From NCBI RefSeq assembly GCF_000764305.2, contig NW_025946078.1, positions 1 to 64,000 of the forward strand: a stretch of 64,000 nt of DNA, given 5' to 3'. Positions 36,305 through 46,483 of the stretch are shown here, one piece after another. A program made the translations under genes and the position numbers. The notes under the pieces were generated by a model. The model ran no database searches. It had not been told where the DNA came from and saw only the letters and a list, made by a program, of their open reading frames with translations. Origin of the DNA: Hyalella azteca (lineage: Eukaryota; Arthropoda; Malacostraca; Amphipoda; Hyalellidae). How positions within the stretch are numbered: position 1 is the stretch's first letter; every line of letters begins with the position of its first letter.

Positions 36305-36745
36305 ACACTGAACATGATACTCATGGCTTATGCAAGGTCCCAGAAGGATTACTAGAATTTGAAACAAGAACCAACACCAGGGGCCACGGCTATTGACTAA
36401 AAAAACTGCGTTGTAACACATCCATGCGTCAACATTTCTTCTTTCTTCGAGTCACCGACATGTGGAACAGCCTCCCTGATAGCATCGTTGACGCTCCGAG
36501 TATGAACGCCTTCAAGAACAGACTAGACGAAGCTATGCAGGAGCATATGTTCAGTCTTAAAATGCCTAGCAAATTACGGACCAGGCAATAAGTCCAGCAG
36601 CTATCTCAATCAATCGTCAGTTATGGAAAGATCGGGTTTCAAAGGCCGGATCCCTTGTGAATAACGTCACGAAAAGTTCAAGAATCGGCAACAGGCCATG
36701 GGCCTATTTCTTCAGTGCCGACACTTCTATTCTATTCTAATCCTG
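36305..36745 (+). pseudogene. CR1-like LINE 3' end
   Basis: Starts mid-ORF2 near LLEFETRTNTRGHGY. After a stop it reads RQHFFFLRVTDMWNSLPDSI and NAFKNRLDEAMQEHMFSLK, then the 3' UTR and the ttctattctattctaatc tail. It is very close to the copy at 11940-12345. A 5'-truncated insertion. Confidence 0.9.
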
Positions 36746-36939
36746 AACATTGTTAGAAATAAAAATTTTTTAGATTACTGTGCTGTGTAGAAAGCTTCAT
36801 AAAGTAAGTTCGTTGGGAAGCCCAACGCCGGCTAAGTGGCATTAAACTGAAGATTCAAAAACACACAGTTGAACGAGCTTACGAGATTTTGACAGCAATG
36901 AAAATTTTGTAACCTGAGATAATTGTCGACAGGAGCGTA

Positions 36940-37175
36940 TTATCGTTCATCCGCCCTCATTTGGGCCACCTGATGCACGATGCTGTTGCTTGCTTCTCGC
37001 CGCTGGTAGTGTTGCAGGGGAGGTCGATCTGGGACTGTGCTCAGGAACACGTCAAGCTGTCTCTTGAAGGTCTCTAGGGTGAACTCCCCCTCTCTTAGAT
37101 CCCTTGGTAGGGCGATGAACAGCCTTGGTCCTGCCACTGAGAGTGATCCTTCTCGCAGGGATTGAAATCTGCTAG
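36940..37175 (-). pseudogene. LINE (second family) ORF2 C-terminus
   Basis: Minus-strand frame: MAGPRLFIALPRDLREGEFT, then ETFKRQLDVFLSTVPDRPPL, ending QVAQMRADER with a stop. This is the conserved C-terminal tail of a jockey/CR1-superfamily LINE. It matches the fragments at 44835-45460 and 53465-54274 and is truncated upstream near 37165. Confidence 0.85.
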
Positions 37176-37254
37176 TGTTCGTTACAGTGTATATAATTGC
37201 TCCAAGCAGTGAAAACTGTCACTTGTAACACTGTTTACTATTGTTCATAACAGT

Positions 37255-37335
37255 GTATATATACCCAGTCTCTTACAAGTGTTTCCTGTCTCTTGCAACA
37301 GTGTACCCTGTCTCTTGCAACAGTGTACCCACACG
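37255..37335. repeat. 22-bp minisatellite, short array
   Basis: About three copies of agtgtaccctgtctcttgca. It belongs to the family of the large array at 39125-39440. Confidence 0.85.
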
Positions 37336-38520
37336 GGCCCATAGCGGGTTTCCCGCTAAGTATGGCAGATATTGGTCCGTGTTCTCTACCGCCGGTCGAC
37401 AGTTTCACTGGGATGAAGTGTACGGATTTACGTTTTGCTAAGTGTTTGCGTTATTAAGTTATTTGTGAATAACAGTTTTAGCCCAGATAAAAGTTTTTTG
37501 CTGCTAAATAAAACTGTTTTCGATTACTGTACAGGACGCTTTTGAAATTAGTGTGAATTATATTTTGAAAGTATTATTTATAGGGATAATTTTGAGTTCA
37601 AGTTTAGACTATTAGCTTTTGAAATGAAATTTTGACACGATATAAATTGAAATGATACCTAGTGGGGCAACGGGCCCATGCGTGTCACGGGGCAACGCGC
37701 CCATGGTGGGCTCAATACCCCTCGGGGGAAGTCTTGTGTTTTAAATCATTAGATTAGTCTCAGTGAGCTCTTTAAAACTATGACTAGCTTTTTAAACTAC
37801 AAATTACACTTCATATTGTTTGATTTTGTATTTGCCGCCTCGGGGCAGCAGGCTCTTTTTCTAGTCTAGTGATGCGTATTTATGACCAAATATCTAGTTA
37901 TTGACTCATGTCTTGCCAAAAGTTGATTTCAGCCAACACCAATGAGCCAGAAAGTGACGAATTTTTATGGTGTTGGCTGAAATCACGAGTAAGTACGAAT
38001 TCCCTGCACAATATCTGGATTATGGACGAAACTTGGTCGAAGTTTTTTCTGGTTAAGTAAATATATCGTTTCTAGTCAAGGATACACTTTTTCATGCCAA
38101 AGATGAATTTGTTATAGTAAGGATATATTTTTCAAGTCAAGGAGATATATTTTTATGTCAAGGAAATATTTTTTTCACATCTGTGATAGATTTTTAAGGC
38201 CACCAATATATTATTTTTCAAGTTAAGGATTTGATTTTTTAGTTGTTAATAAAGTACTTTTTATCGTTAAAAAATATGCAATTGGGATAAAGGGACCAGG
38301 AGTGGGCGCCTTGCCCCAAGCCCATGGGCCCATTGCCCCAGGGGTGGAGCGATTGGCCTATTTTGACACTTTTTTCAAAACAGTGTTTCATTAAAAAACT
38401 GAATAACTCTATAGGCGTGTAATTCACATCATACATTCCTCATTAGTTGAAACTTTAAGCAAAATAAAAAAACTACCTCGTATCAATCAAAACTTTATCG
38501 AGAATTTGGTTTTAAAAAGT

Positions 38521-38536
38521 GGGGGGGGGGGGGGGG
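38521..38536. repeat. Poly-G run (G16)
   Basis: Sixteen G residues in a row, in a segment absent from duplication copy 2. Confidence 0.9.
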
Positions 38537-38939
38537 CTGCCCCATGTTATCCTAGTTTTGATAATTTAATAGCGCCAACGATGAGCACAATGTTGATTAT
38601 TATGAATAACTCGTCGACTCAGCACAACGATGAAAATACAAACTACACACATCGCTTGAACCTCCAACTTCTGCTACCTACAAAATTACGATACAAATAA
38701 TTGATCCGCCCTGATAGACTATTGAGTCTCACTGACTTCTTAACTGACGACGTACATCCAGTCCTTCGTGCTAGTGTACACTGTATTCAGAACACAGTAT
38801 AAAGTCGTTCGTACTTGTGTATACTGTCATTTACAACGGTCAATGTTGTATAACTATAATGTGTGTTCAAAGCAGTGTATGCAGTAGTTTATAACAGTTT
38901 ATGTTATCCTCCATTTCAGTGTATACTAGCGTTCGTTAC

Positions 38940-39035
38940 AGTTTCCTTAGTATCCTTAGTATATGTTTCGGACTTAGCAGTCCCAGGTCACGATGGATCG
39001 CCGCCTCTGATTATCGTTCATCCGCCCTCGGTTGG
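38940..39035 (-). mobile_element. LINE (second family) 3' tip
   Basis: Matches the 3' UTR and last codons of the LINE copies at 44835 and 53465 (shared segments include gcagtcccaggtcacgatgg and attatcgttcatccgccct). Truncated just inside the coding end. Confidence 0.75.
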
Positions 39036-39124
39036 GTGTATAGTTGCAACTATATACAGTGTATATAGTTGCTCTAAACAGTGGAAACTGTCACTTGTAA
39101 CAATGTTTAGTATTCTTCATAACA

Positions 39125-39440
39125 GTGTATATATATTCAGTTTCTTGCACCAGTGTACCCTGTCTCTTGCAACAGTGTACCCTGTCTCATGCAACAGTAT
39201 ACCCTGTCTTATGCAACAGTGTACCCTGTCTTATGCTACAGTGTACCCTGTCTCTTGCAACAGTGTACCCTGTCTTATGCAACAGTGTACCACGTCTCTT
39301 GCAACAGTGTACCCTGTCTTATGCAACAGTGTACCCTGTCTTATGCAACAGTGTACCCTGTCTTATGCTACAGAGTACCCTGTCTTATACAACAGTGTAC
39401 ACTGTCTTTTGCTACAGTGTACCCTGTCCTATGCTAAAGT
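39125..39440. repeat. 22-bp minisatellite, about 14 copies
   Basis: Units of cagtgtaccctgtcttatgc plus aa. Because 22 is not a multiple of 3, one frame cycles through all three phases of the unit. The unit has no stop in any phase, so all three plus frames are open across the array. Copy 2 of the duplication (about 43785-43815) has only about two units. Confidence 0.95.
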
Positions 39441-39880
39441 CTGATCTGGCGTTTGTGATGGTGAACACCATCGTATGTTCCAGTGTATACTGTAGATCCT
39501 AACCTCGTATACTGTCGTTCTCTTCCTGAGAATATTGTTGGTGTAATAAAAATTCATGAATTTATTTCATCATGAATTCACGAATTTTTTGGGTCGCGTT
39601 TGTTCGGCAATGAATTGCTTTAATTAAAAATTGAATACAGTGATATATTTCTAGAGCTGCCAATTTTAAATGTATTGTATTAAATCGCGAAGCTTGCAAT
39701 GTCATAACAATTCAAATGCAATATTATAGAGGAATGCAATTGAAAAGATGAACTCAAACTGATCGCATTTTTAGTAATTTCATTAGTATTAAATTTTTCC
39801 TATAAAGATAAGATAAACATGGAACGAAGGGAAAAGCAATTCCTACTCTGCACAATCCGCTGTAAGTGCAATAAATGCAC

Positions 39881-40543
39881 GGCAAATTCTAGTAATTTTT
39901 AACATGAGGTTTGAGTCCATGAAATTATTCAAAAATATTCCCTTAATTGGACAGGTAGTCTTGAAGTCTTATTTTCGAGACTGAACACTCTAACTTAATT
40001 TCATTATCATAACGTAAGAATGAATACTCACGCACAAATTTATTTTAAAGGAAGATTGGATTTAAAGAACTATGTGGAAGATGCGGACGAAATTTTAAGT
40101 GAGATTTAGAACAGGGCTCACGCCTCAATGTCGTCATGCAGCTGTGATACTGGATGTATTGCTGGGCTTAATATAACGACGATGGGCTCGTTTTTGTATT
40201 TAAATCACCAAACAAATTACTCCACACATTTAAAATTTTAAAAAAATTGAAGCGGTCGGCGGATTGCAAGGAAGGACCCTTCAGGCGATTTTCCTCCATT
40301 GTTGCTTCTTTCATTTGTATTGCTAAGTTAAAATGCACTCTAAAACTCCCAAGGAAAAATGCACTTTGCGACGAATTGCTAAACTCTAAGTAAATATATG
40401 GATCTTTGTTGCAGAACAGATTTGAGCGCCGAATTATTTCAAGTTTATTAAAGAGCGAAATAGCTACGCCATGAAATAAAAAAATTAATTAATTCTCCAC
40501 CAGACGAAGAAATTCAGTAGCAGACTCATCGTCTTATGAAATN
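39881..40543. other. Unassigned sequence ending at a gap
   Basis: Absent from duplication copy 2, except for the final cagtagcagactcatcgt segment (40515-40540), which recurs near 44694. A single N lies at 40543. Confidence 0.5.
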
Positions 40544-41590
40544 TTCATACACATTCCTCCGTTGTGATGAACTTTAAGTCGGCTTCCAGCACTCGCTTGC
40601 CAGCTTAATGGCCTTCATATCGCATGTTGTGCGAAAAAAGGACATTCAGATTAAGACATGACTTACTGACTGATGACGGTATATAACTTTAACGAATTAT
40701 AAAGAATGAATGGCTAAAATTATTCAGATATTCATTAATTTTGACTACATAGCTACTACTGCTTTAATAAATTTTTTATTAATTTTCCTACCGGCAATCA
40801 GGTTATTTTAATGTTCATATAAACTACGTTCATACGCATCCATTGTAAGTTTTGCTATAACACAGCTATTGCAGTGTATCAAAATGTGGATAAAAATGTT
40901 ATAGTTCTGAGCATAATCCATGTATCTGCAGAAAGTTCAATTTTAAAATCGAAATTAATGTCAAGTCGAAGTTAAAAATATAATGCATTAAAAGATATCT
41001 CTCTTATCTTCCAAATGAGGAGCAACCTTGTTAAGTACGCAGAATTACTTATAAACAATTTAAATCCGACTCCATTCGATACATATTTTAGATAGTTTGA
41101 AGTCGCATTTCTCACGCGGTTGTGTTATGTTTAAAAAATTTGTGATACAAACGCCAAATTAACTCTCGCCCCTCGGTGCTGACAGCCGCGCGTCCCTCAA
41201 TAACAATTGAGATCTTCATTTCAATATATCCAATCCAAGGCATTTCAATTAGAAGCAATATTGAGCATAAAGCGTGGCGTAGTTATATTGATTTCAACAG
41301 TCAACTTAGAATTTAATAAAATCATGAACTGCTTCGTCCAGTGAGAAAGATGATGATAGTTTGCGTTCGGTTCTGCAAACGATCACAAAATTTATTCATA
41401 AAACCACATGTTGTAGTACAAAATATGCATGAACAAATTTTCTATTGATTTATGCAAATCATAATTATTTTGGTTAAATTTTAAAAAGTGTGGTAATTTT
41501 ATAGCCTTATCTCGAAAGAATTTTGTCGAGCGAAGAAAGCTGGAATTTCGGTGTCAAAAGATCTAAGTTCAACTTCATGATAAACTTATA
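40544..41590. repeat. Segmental duplication block A, copy 2
   Basis: Homologous to 34368-35452. It starts directly after the N at 40543 and continues past the point where copy 1 is cut off by an N, into tagtgccgttcaaagc. Confidence 0.9.
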
Positions 41591-41861
41591 GTGCCGTTCA
41601 AAGCATACCTGCTCATCCTGGAGATCAACCACAACTGATCATTTACCTTCAGGTGAAGCCCGAAAATTGTTAAACGTATAATCGCATTGCTCCAATAAAC
41701 TAAATTCATTCAAAATTCACAATTTCTCCACATAAACATGATAAATGAGTTTATATTCACACTTTAGACTGAATTTGTCTTCCGTGTATTTCCTGACGCA
41801 AGTAAAAGTAACTAACTCCCCCAGTCAAGTAACTGGTATAAATTAATGAGAGAATAATACC

Positions 41862-41990
41862 CTACACGCTGAAGAACTCGACCGTGGCTCCCGGCAGGCT
41901 CAGCCGGAGCGCAGTGCGCTTCACTTGCCTTGCCAACCATCGCGCTGTCCCCGCGTGGACCGCCCCGCCCGTCCCTCCATTCTCATGACT
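41862..41990. other. GC-rich patch, possible exon (strand unclear)
   Basis: GC content far above its flanks. Both strands are open here: minus GTGGAVHAGTARWLARQVKR to a stop, plus STVAPGRLSRSAVRFTCLAN to a stop. No convincing splice acceptor is seen on either strand, so a coding role is only a possibility. Confidence 0.25.
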
Positions 41991-42281
41991 AAACTTCACT
42001 AGCGGGCTATGATCGGAGTTTTCTAATTCATTTTTAATACATTCGCCTCGAGGATCAACGAAGAAAAACCGAGGAGAAAAATTAAAACGACTTGAATACC
42101 GCGTTAGGAACAAGTGGTATGCATCACCATGGCCTTAAAAACCAACTTCAGTTATCCTGCTCTTCTATGCATCATAATGATTGTACCCAGCATTAATGTA
42201 CCTTCAATCCATTTCAATTCAAATACTGTTGCCGGAGCAACAGTAGGGTAACATTTGGGGGCAAAGGGACCACTGCGGGTC

Positions 42282-44101
42282 ACGGGCCCATAGCGGGTTT
42301 CTCGCTAAGTATGGCAGATATTGGTCCGTGTTCTCTACCGCCGGTCGACCCAGTTTCACTGGGATGAAGTGTACGGATTTACTTTTTGCTGAGTGTTTGC
42401 GTCATTAAGTTATTTGTGAATAACTGTTTTAGCCCAGATAAAAGTTTTTTGCTACTAAGTAAAACTGTTTTCGATTACTGTACAGGACGCTTTTGAAATT
42501 AGTGTGAATTATATTTTGAAAGTAATATTTATAGGGATAATTTTGAGTTCAAGTTTAGACTATTCGCTTTTGAAATGAAATTTTGACACGATATAAATTG
42601 AAATGATACCTAGTGGGGCAACGGGCCCATGCGTGTCACGGGGCAACGCGCCCAAGGTGAATTCATGTGTTATACATAACATAATTGGATTTGTCTCAAT
42701 GACCTTTTCAAAACTATGACTAGCTTTTTGAATTACAAATTACACTTCATATTGTATGCTTTTTTTGTTATTCGCCGCCTCAAGGCAGCAGGCTCTTTTT
42801 CTAGTCTAGTGATGCGTATTTATGACCAAATATCTAGTTATTGACTCATGCCTTGCCAAAAGTTGATTTCAGCCAACACCAATGAGCCAAAAAGTGATGA
42901 ATTTTTATGTTGTTGGCTGAAATCTTGAGTAAGTACGAATTCCCTGCACAATATCTGGATTATGGATGAAACTTGGTCGAAGTTTTTTTCTGGTTAGTAA
43001 ATATATTGTTTCCAGTCAATGATACACTTTTTCATGCCAAAGATGAATTTGTTATAGCAAGGATATATTTTTCAAGTCATGGAGATATATTTTTATGTCA
43101 AGGAAATGTTTTTTCTCATCAGTGATGGATTTTTAAGGCCACCAATATATTATTTTTCAAGTTAAGGATTTGATTTTTTAGTTGTTAATATATGAATGTA
43201 TGTAATATTTTTTATTACATTTTTCACATTTTGAACTGTAAAGTGCTTCTTTATCGTTAAAAAAAATATGCAATTGGGATAAAGGGACCAGGGGTGGGCG
43301 CCTTGCCTCAAGCCCATGGGCCCATCGCCCCAGAGGTGGAGCGATTGGCCCATTTTGACACTTTTTACAAAACATGGTTTTATTAAAAACTGAATAACTC
43401 TATAGGCGTGTAATTCACATCATACATTCCTCATTAGTTGAAACTTTAAGCAAAACAAAAAACTACCTCGTATCAAACACATCGCTTGAACCTCCAACTT
43501 CTGCTACCTACAAAATTACGATACAAATAATTAATCCCCCCTGATAGATTATTGAGTCTCACTGACTTCTTAACTGACGACGTACATCCAGTCATTCGTG
43601 CTAGTGTACACTGCATTCAGAACACAGTATAAAGTCGTTCGTACTTGTGTATACTGTCATTTACAACGGTTAATGCTGTATAACTGTACTGTGTGTTCAA
43701 AGCAGTGTATACAGTAGTTTATACCGCTACAAACAGTGAAAAATGTCACTTGTAACAATTTTCACTCTCTTTCATAACAGTGTACCCTGTCTTGGGCAAC
43801 AGTGTTCCCTGTCTTTGTTGGATACTGTCGCATTTGTTGGATAATGAATGGATGAATTGAAATGTAACATTGTGATGCATTTTCGGAGCTGCTACTTTTA
43901 AATGTCTTCTAGTAAACCATGAAGTTTGAAATATGAAACCGATTCTAAGGTAATATTATAGAGAAATTCAATTGAAAAGACGAACTCAACCTGATTACCT
44001 ATTTAATAATTTCCTTAGTAAAAGAAAATATTTTTACAACAATAATAGAAAAATTGAATTAAGAGAAAAGCAATTTATACTCTGCATCAATCCGCTGTAA
44101 G
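42282..44101. repeat. Segmental duplication block B, copy 2
   Basis: Colinear with 37324-39880 but lacking the 38491-38647 segment and most of the 22-bp minisatellite. It is interrupted at its right end by the solo LTR. Confidence 0.85.
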
Positions 44102-44670
44102 TGTCAGGCAACAATGTTGATACCATTTGTCCTTTGATATTTCCTGATTGATGTCTTCCTCGTTGAAAGATAAGATCCTTCACATGCGATATGTTCATGA
44201 GCATTTCCTTGTATTAGCCTTTCCTATTTATCAAATCACGTCCTTGGTGACGTCGATCAATTAGCGTAGCTATATGAGCTCTGCCTAGACGCGGAAACGC
44301 CAGTCTTGGGCCGAGAACCGTCGTGTATACGCCCATACTCCTGTCCTTAACAATCAGGACAGTAACTCTAAATTAATGTCAGAGTAGAAGATACACTCTA
44401 GAGTCTAGACTTATCCCTACTTCAACTGGACGCCGAAGACATCAGTGTTAAAGCTCCAACTTATAAACTTATTAACTGATTATCCTAAAACTGTAAGCCG
44501 ATATATTCTCACTAAGTATAAGTATCTAATCTGTACTTAACTCGCGCCTCATTTATCCTCATTCGATCACGGCACCCGAACCCTACCTCAGGTAATTAGT
44601 AACTAATTAGATACGCCTATAAAGTGCATAGAAAAGCACGGCGTACGTACGAGAAACACAACATCGTACA
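44102..44670. mobile_element. Solo LTR with 4-bp target duplication
   Basis: A 569-bp insertion starting TGTCAGGCAACA and ending CATCGTACA, so it has TGT...ACA ends. It is flanked by TAAG on both sides (44098-44101 and 44671-44674). The homologous position in block B copy 1 (about 39872) reads ccgctgtaagtgcaat with no insertion, which is a natural empty site. A tataaag motif at about 44619 may be the LTR promoter. No internal region or second LTR is present, as expected after recombination between two LTRs. Family unassigned. Confidence 0.8.
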
Positions 44671-44834
44671 TAAGCGCAATTCGGAGAAGTTCAGTAGCAG
44701 ACTCATCGTGATATGAAAAATTAGGAATAAACGCCTAATATTCTCTTGGTCAGATTTTTCTTTCATTAACATGTTAAAAAATTTTTTTCGAAGCAATTAT
44801 GTTCTGCTTTCCCATAATAAACTCTTGAGGGTGC

Positions 44835-45460
44835 TTTCCTTAATATATGTTTGGGACGTAGCAGTCCCAGGCCACGATTGATCGCCACCTCTGATTATCG
44901 TTCATCCGCCCTCATTTGGGCCACCTGATGCACGATGGTGTTGCTTGCTTCTCGCCGCTGGTAGTGTTGCAGGGGAGGTCGATCTGGGATTGTGCCCAGG
45001 AACACGTCCAGTTGTCTCTTGAAGGTCTCCAGGGTGAACTCCCCCTCTCTTAGATCCCCTCTCTTAGAACAGCCTTGGCCCTGCCGCGGAAAGTGATCCT
45101 CCCCGCAGGGATTGAAATCTGACCGCGGATCTGTTACGTAGTGAGGGGATCTTGCACAGTCTCCCCCTTCTCTCCTTGTGATATATCTTAATACTGAAAG
45201 TCTCGCTCTCGAAGTTGGGCACCATTCCGGTTATCATTTTCCATGTGTACAGAATGACATTCCTCTCCCGTCTCCTCAGCAGTGAGTACAGACTCAGTCG
45301 CTGTAACCTCTCCTAGTAGTTAAACTTCTACATCCCTCTGATCCTGGAAGTGAAGGTTTGTTGGACTCCTTCCAGTTGCCGTATTGCGCCTAGTGTGAAC
45401 GGAGTCCAGAGCTGGCAGCAGTATTCAAGGATAGGTATTACAAGGGCTCTGAAATAGAGC
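44835..45460 (-). pseudogene. LINE (second family) 3' region
   Basis: Minus strand: LVIPILEYCCQLWTPFTLGA, LEGVQQTFTSRIRGM, then broken RRRERNVILYTWKMITGMVP and LRNRSAVRFQSL, with frame changes before the C-terminus. A small deletion/duplication (cccctctcttaga twice) destroys the GPRLF region. Same family as 53465-55240. Confidence 0.85.
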
Positions 45461-45539
45461 TTTATAATGTTCAAAGCAAACAGCCTAAAACTCCGAGCTC
45501 TAATTAGATTGTTTTCGTTCCTCAAACGAAAATTTATAA

Positions 45540-45907
45540 GATTTGTAGCAAACAGACATACAAACAAACAACAAGAAGTGAAGTTAAAGAGAAGTGTTGT
45601 AAAAAATGTAAAAATAATTTCGTTTGCTACAAATCATATAATCCATATATGACACAATTTGACCTGTCCAATCGATCTAAAATTTTGCACAATTGCATAA
45701 AGTCAGAGACAATGCATGAATCAGTTGGCAGAATAAATAATTTTGAAAGTTTACAAAATTTTGATATCTTAAAAGATATTTTGAAAAATAATTTTTTTGT
45801 ATTTGAAAATAAAATTAGAAATTCATTGTACATGTGCAACATTCAAGACACTGGATTCTTCAGAAGTGTTGTCTCTAAAAAGTATTTTTTAAACGCATAT
45901 TATTAAG
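45540..45907. repeat. Dispersed repeat, copy 2
   Basis: Carries the caacaagaagtgaag segment of the 32921-32997 hairpin and the blocks shared with 33380-33665. A different inverted pair (gatttgtagcaaac / gtttgctacaaatc) encloses the first part, so it too could form a hairpin. It abuts the LINE fragment. Confidence 0.65.
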
Positions 45908-46219
45908 GTTACGAGAACGAAATATTCCTTCACGACGAACTTAATTTTTTTCCGTTTCGTCGGGACCAACTTCCCATAGCTTATTTCTACCGAGTAAAAA
46001 TATCTAACGCTACCATATCTTGAAGCTGAGAAAAAAATACTTCCTTCCTTATTCTAAAACTTGCATTCTTCTTGTCGTACTCATACTTAACTTACTTTTA
46101 GCTATCTACAATTGATTTACAAGAATTATCCATGTTCGCGCGAAATTCCTTTCAGTCACAACGTTCTTTCATGCGCGAGTGAAGTGTTTATAGTGCGCAT
46201 TTCTCGCCCCCCCCCCCAT

Positions 46220-46483
46220 TCTACCTTTTCTGGGGACGTTCTCGTGTTTTCTTCACAGCTATAAATCTTTGGTCTCAAGCGCCGAGCTGATGAACTCGCC
46301 GACACTCGTCTCACGGTCTTGGTTTTCTTGAACCTACCCCGGCATCCGTTAGCTGCGCTCAAGTGTTGAACCCATTAATTTTAACGATTTGTTGAAGCTT
46401 TTTCTGACCACCTGTCCCCTCTACTCTACTACAGTTTCCTCGGCATCTTCGGCTAGCCACAACTTCGACAATTGGCGCCCAAC
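46220..46483 (+). mobile_element. Possible LTR 3' end with tRNA-Lys-type primer binding site
   Basis: At 46473-46483 lies tggcgcccaac, the start of the classical lysine-tRNA primer binding site. It is placed two bases after ...cttcgaca, which would be an LTR terminus ending in CA. A ctataaatc box at about 46259 fits an LTR promoter. The match to the primer site fails after 11 bases. No gag or pol remnant is recognised downstream. The LTR start is not identified. Confidence 0.35.

Larger units (their letters stand above)
37324..39880. repeat. Segmental duplication block B, copy 1
   Basis: Aligns in order with 42282-44101: the gcccatagcgggtttcccgc start, the ggggcaacgcgcccatgg segment, the paired gttgatttcagccaacacca blocks, cttgccccaagcccatgggc, and tctgcacaatccgctgtaag near the end. 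Copy 1 carries extra sequence, including 38491-38647 (with a G16 run) and the long 22-bp minisatellite. Confidence 0.85.

Noticed and set aside
38863..39444. Cysteine-rich 193-codon protein
   Set aside because: Produced by the 22-bp minisatellite, open in all three frames, preceded by LINE-tail sequence.
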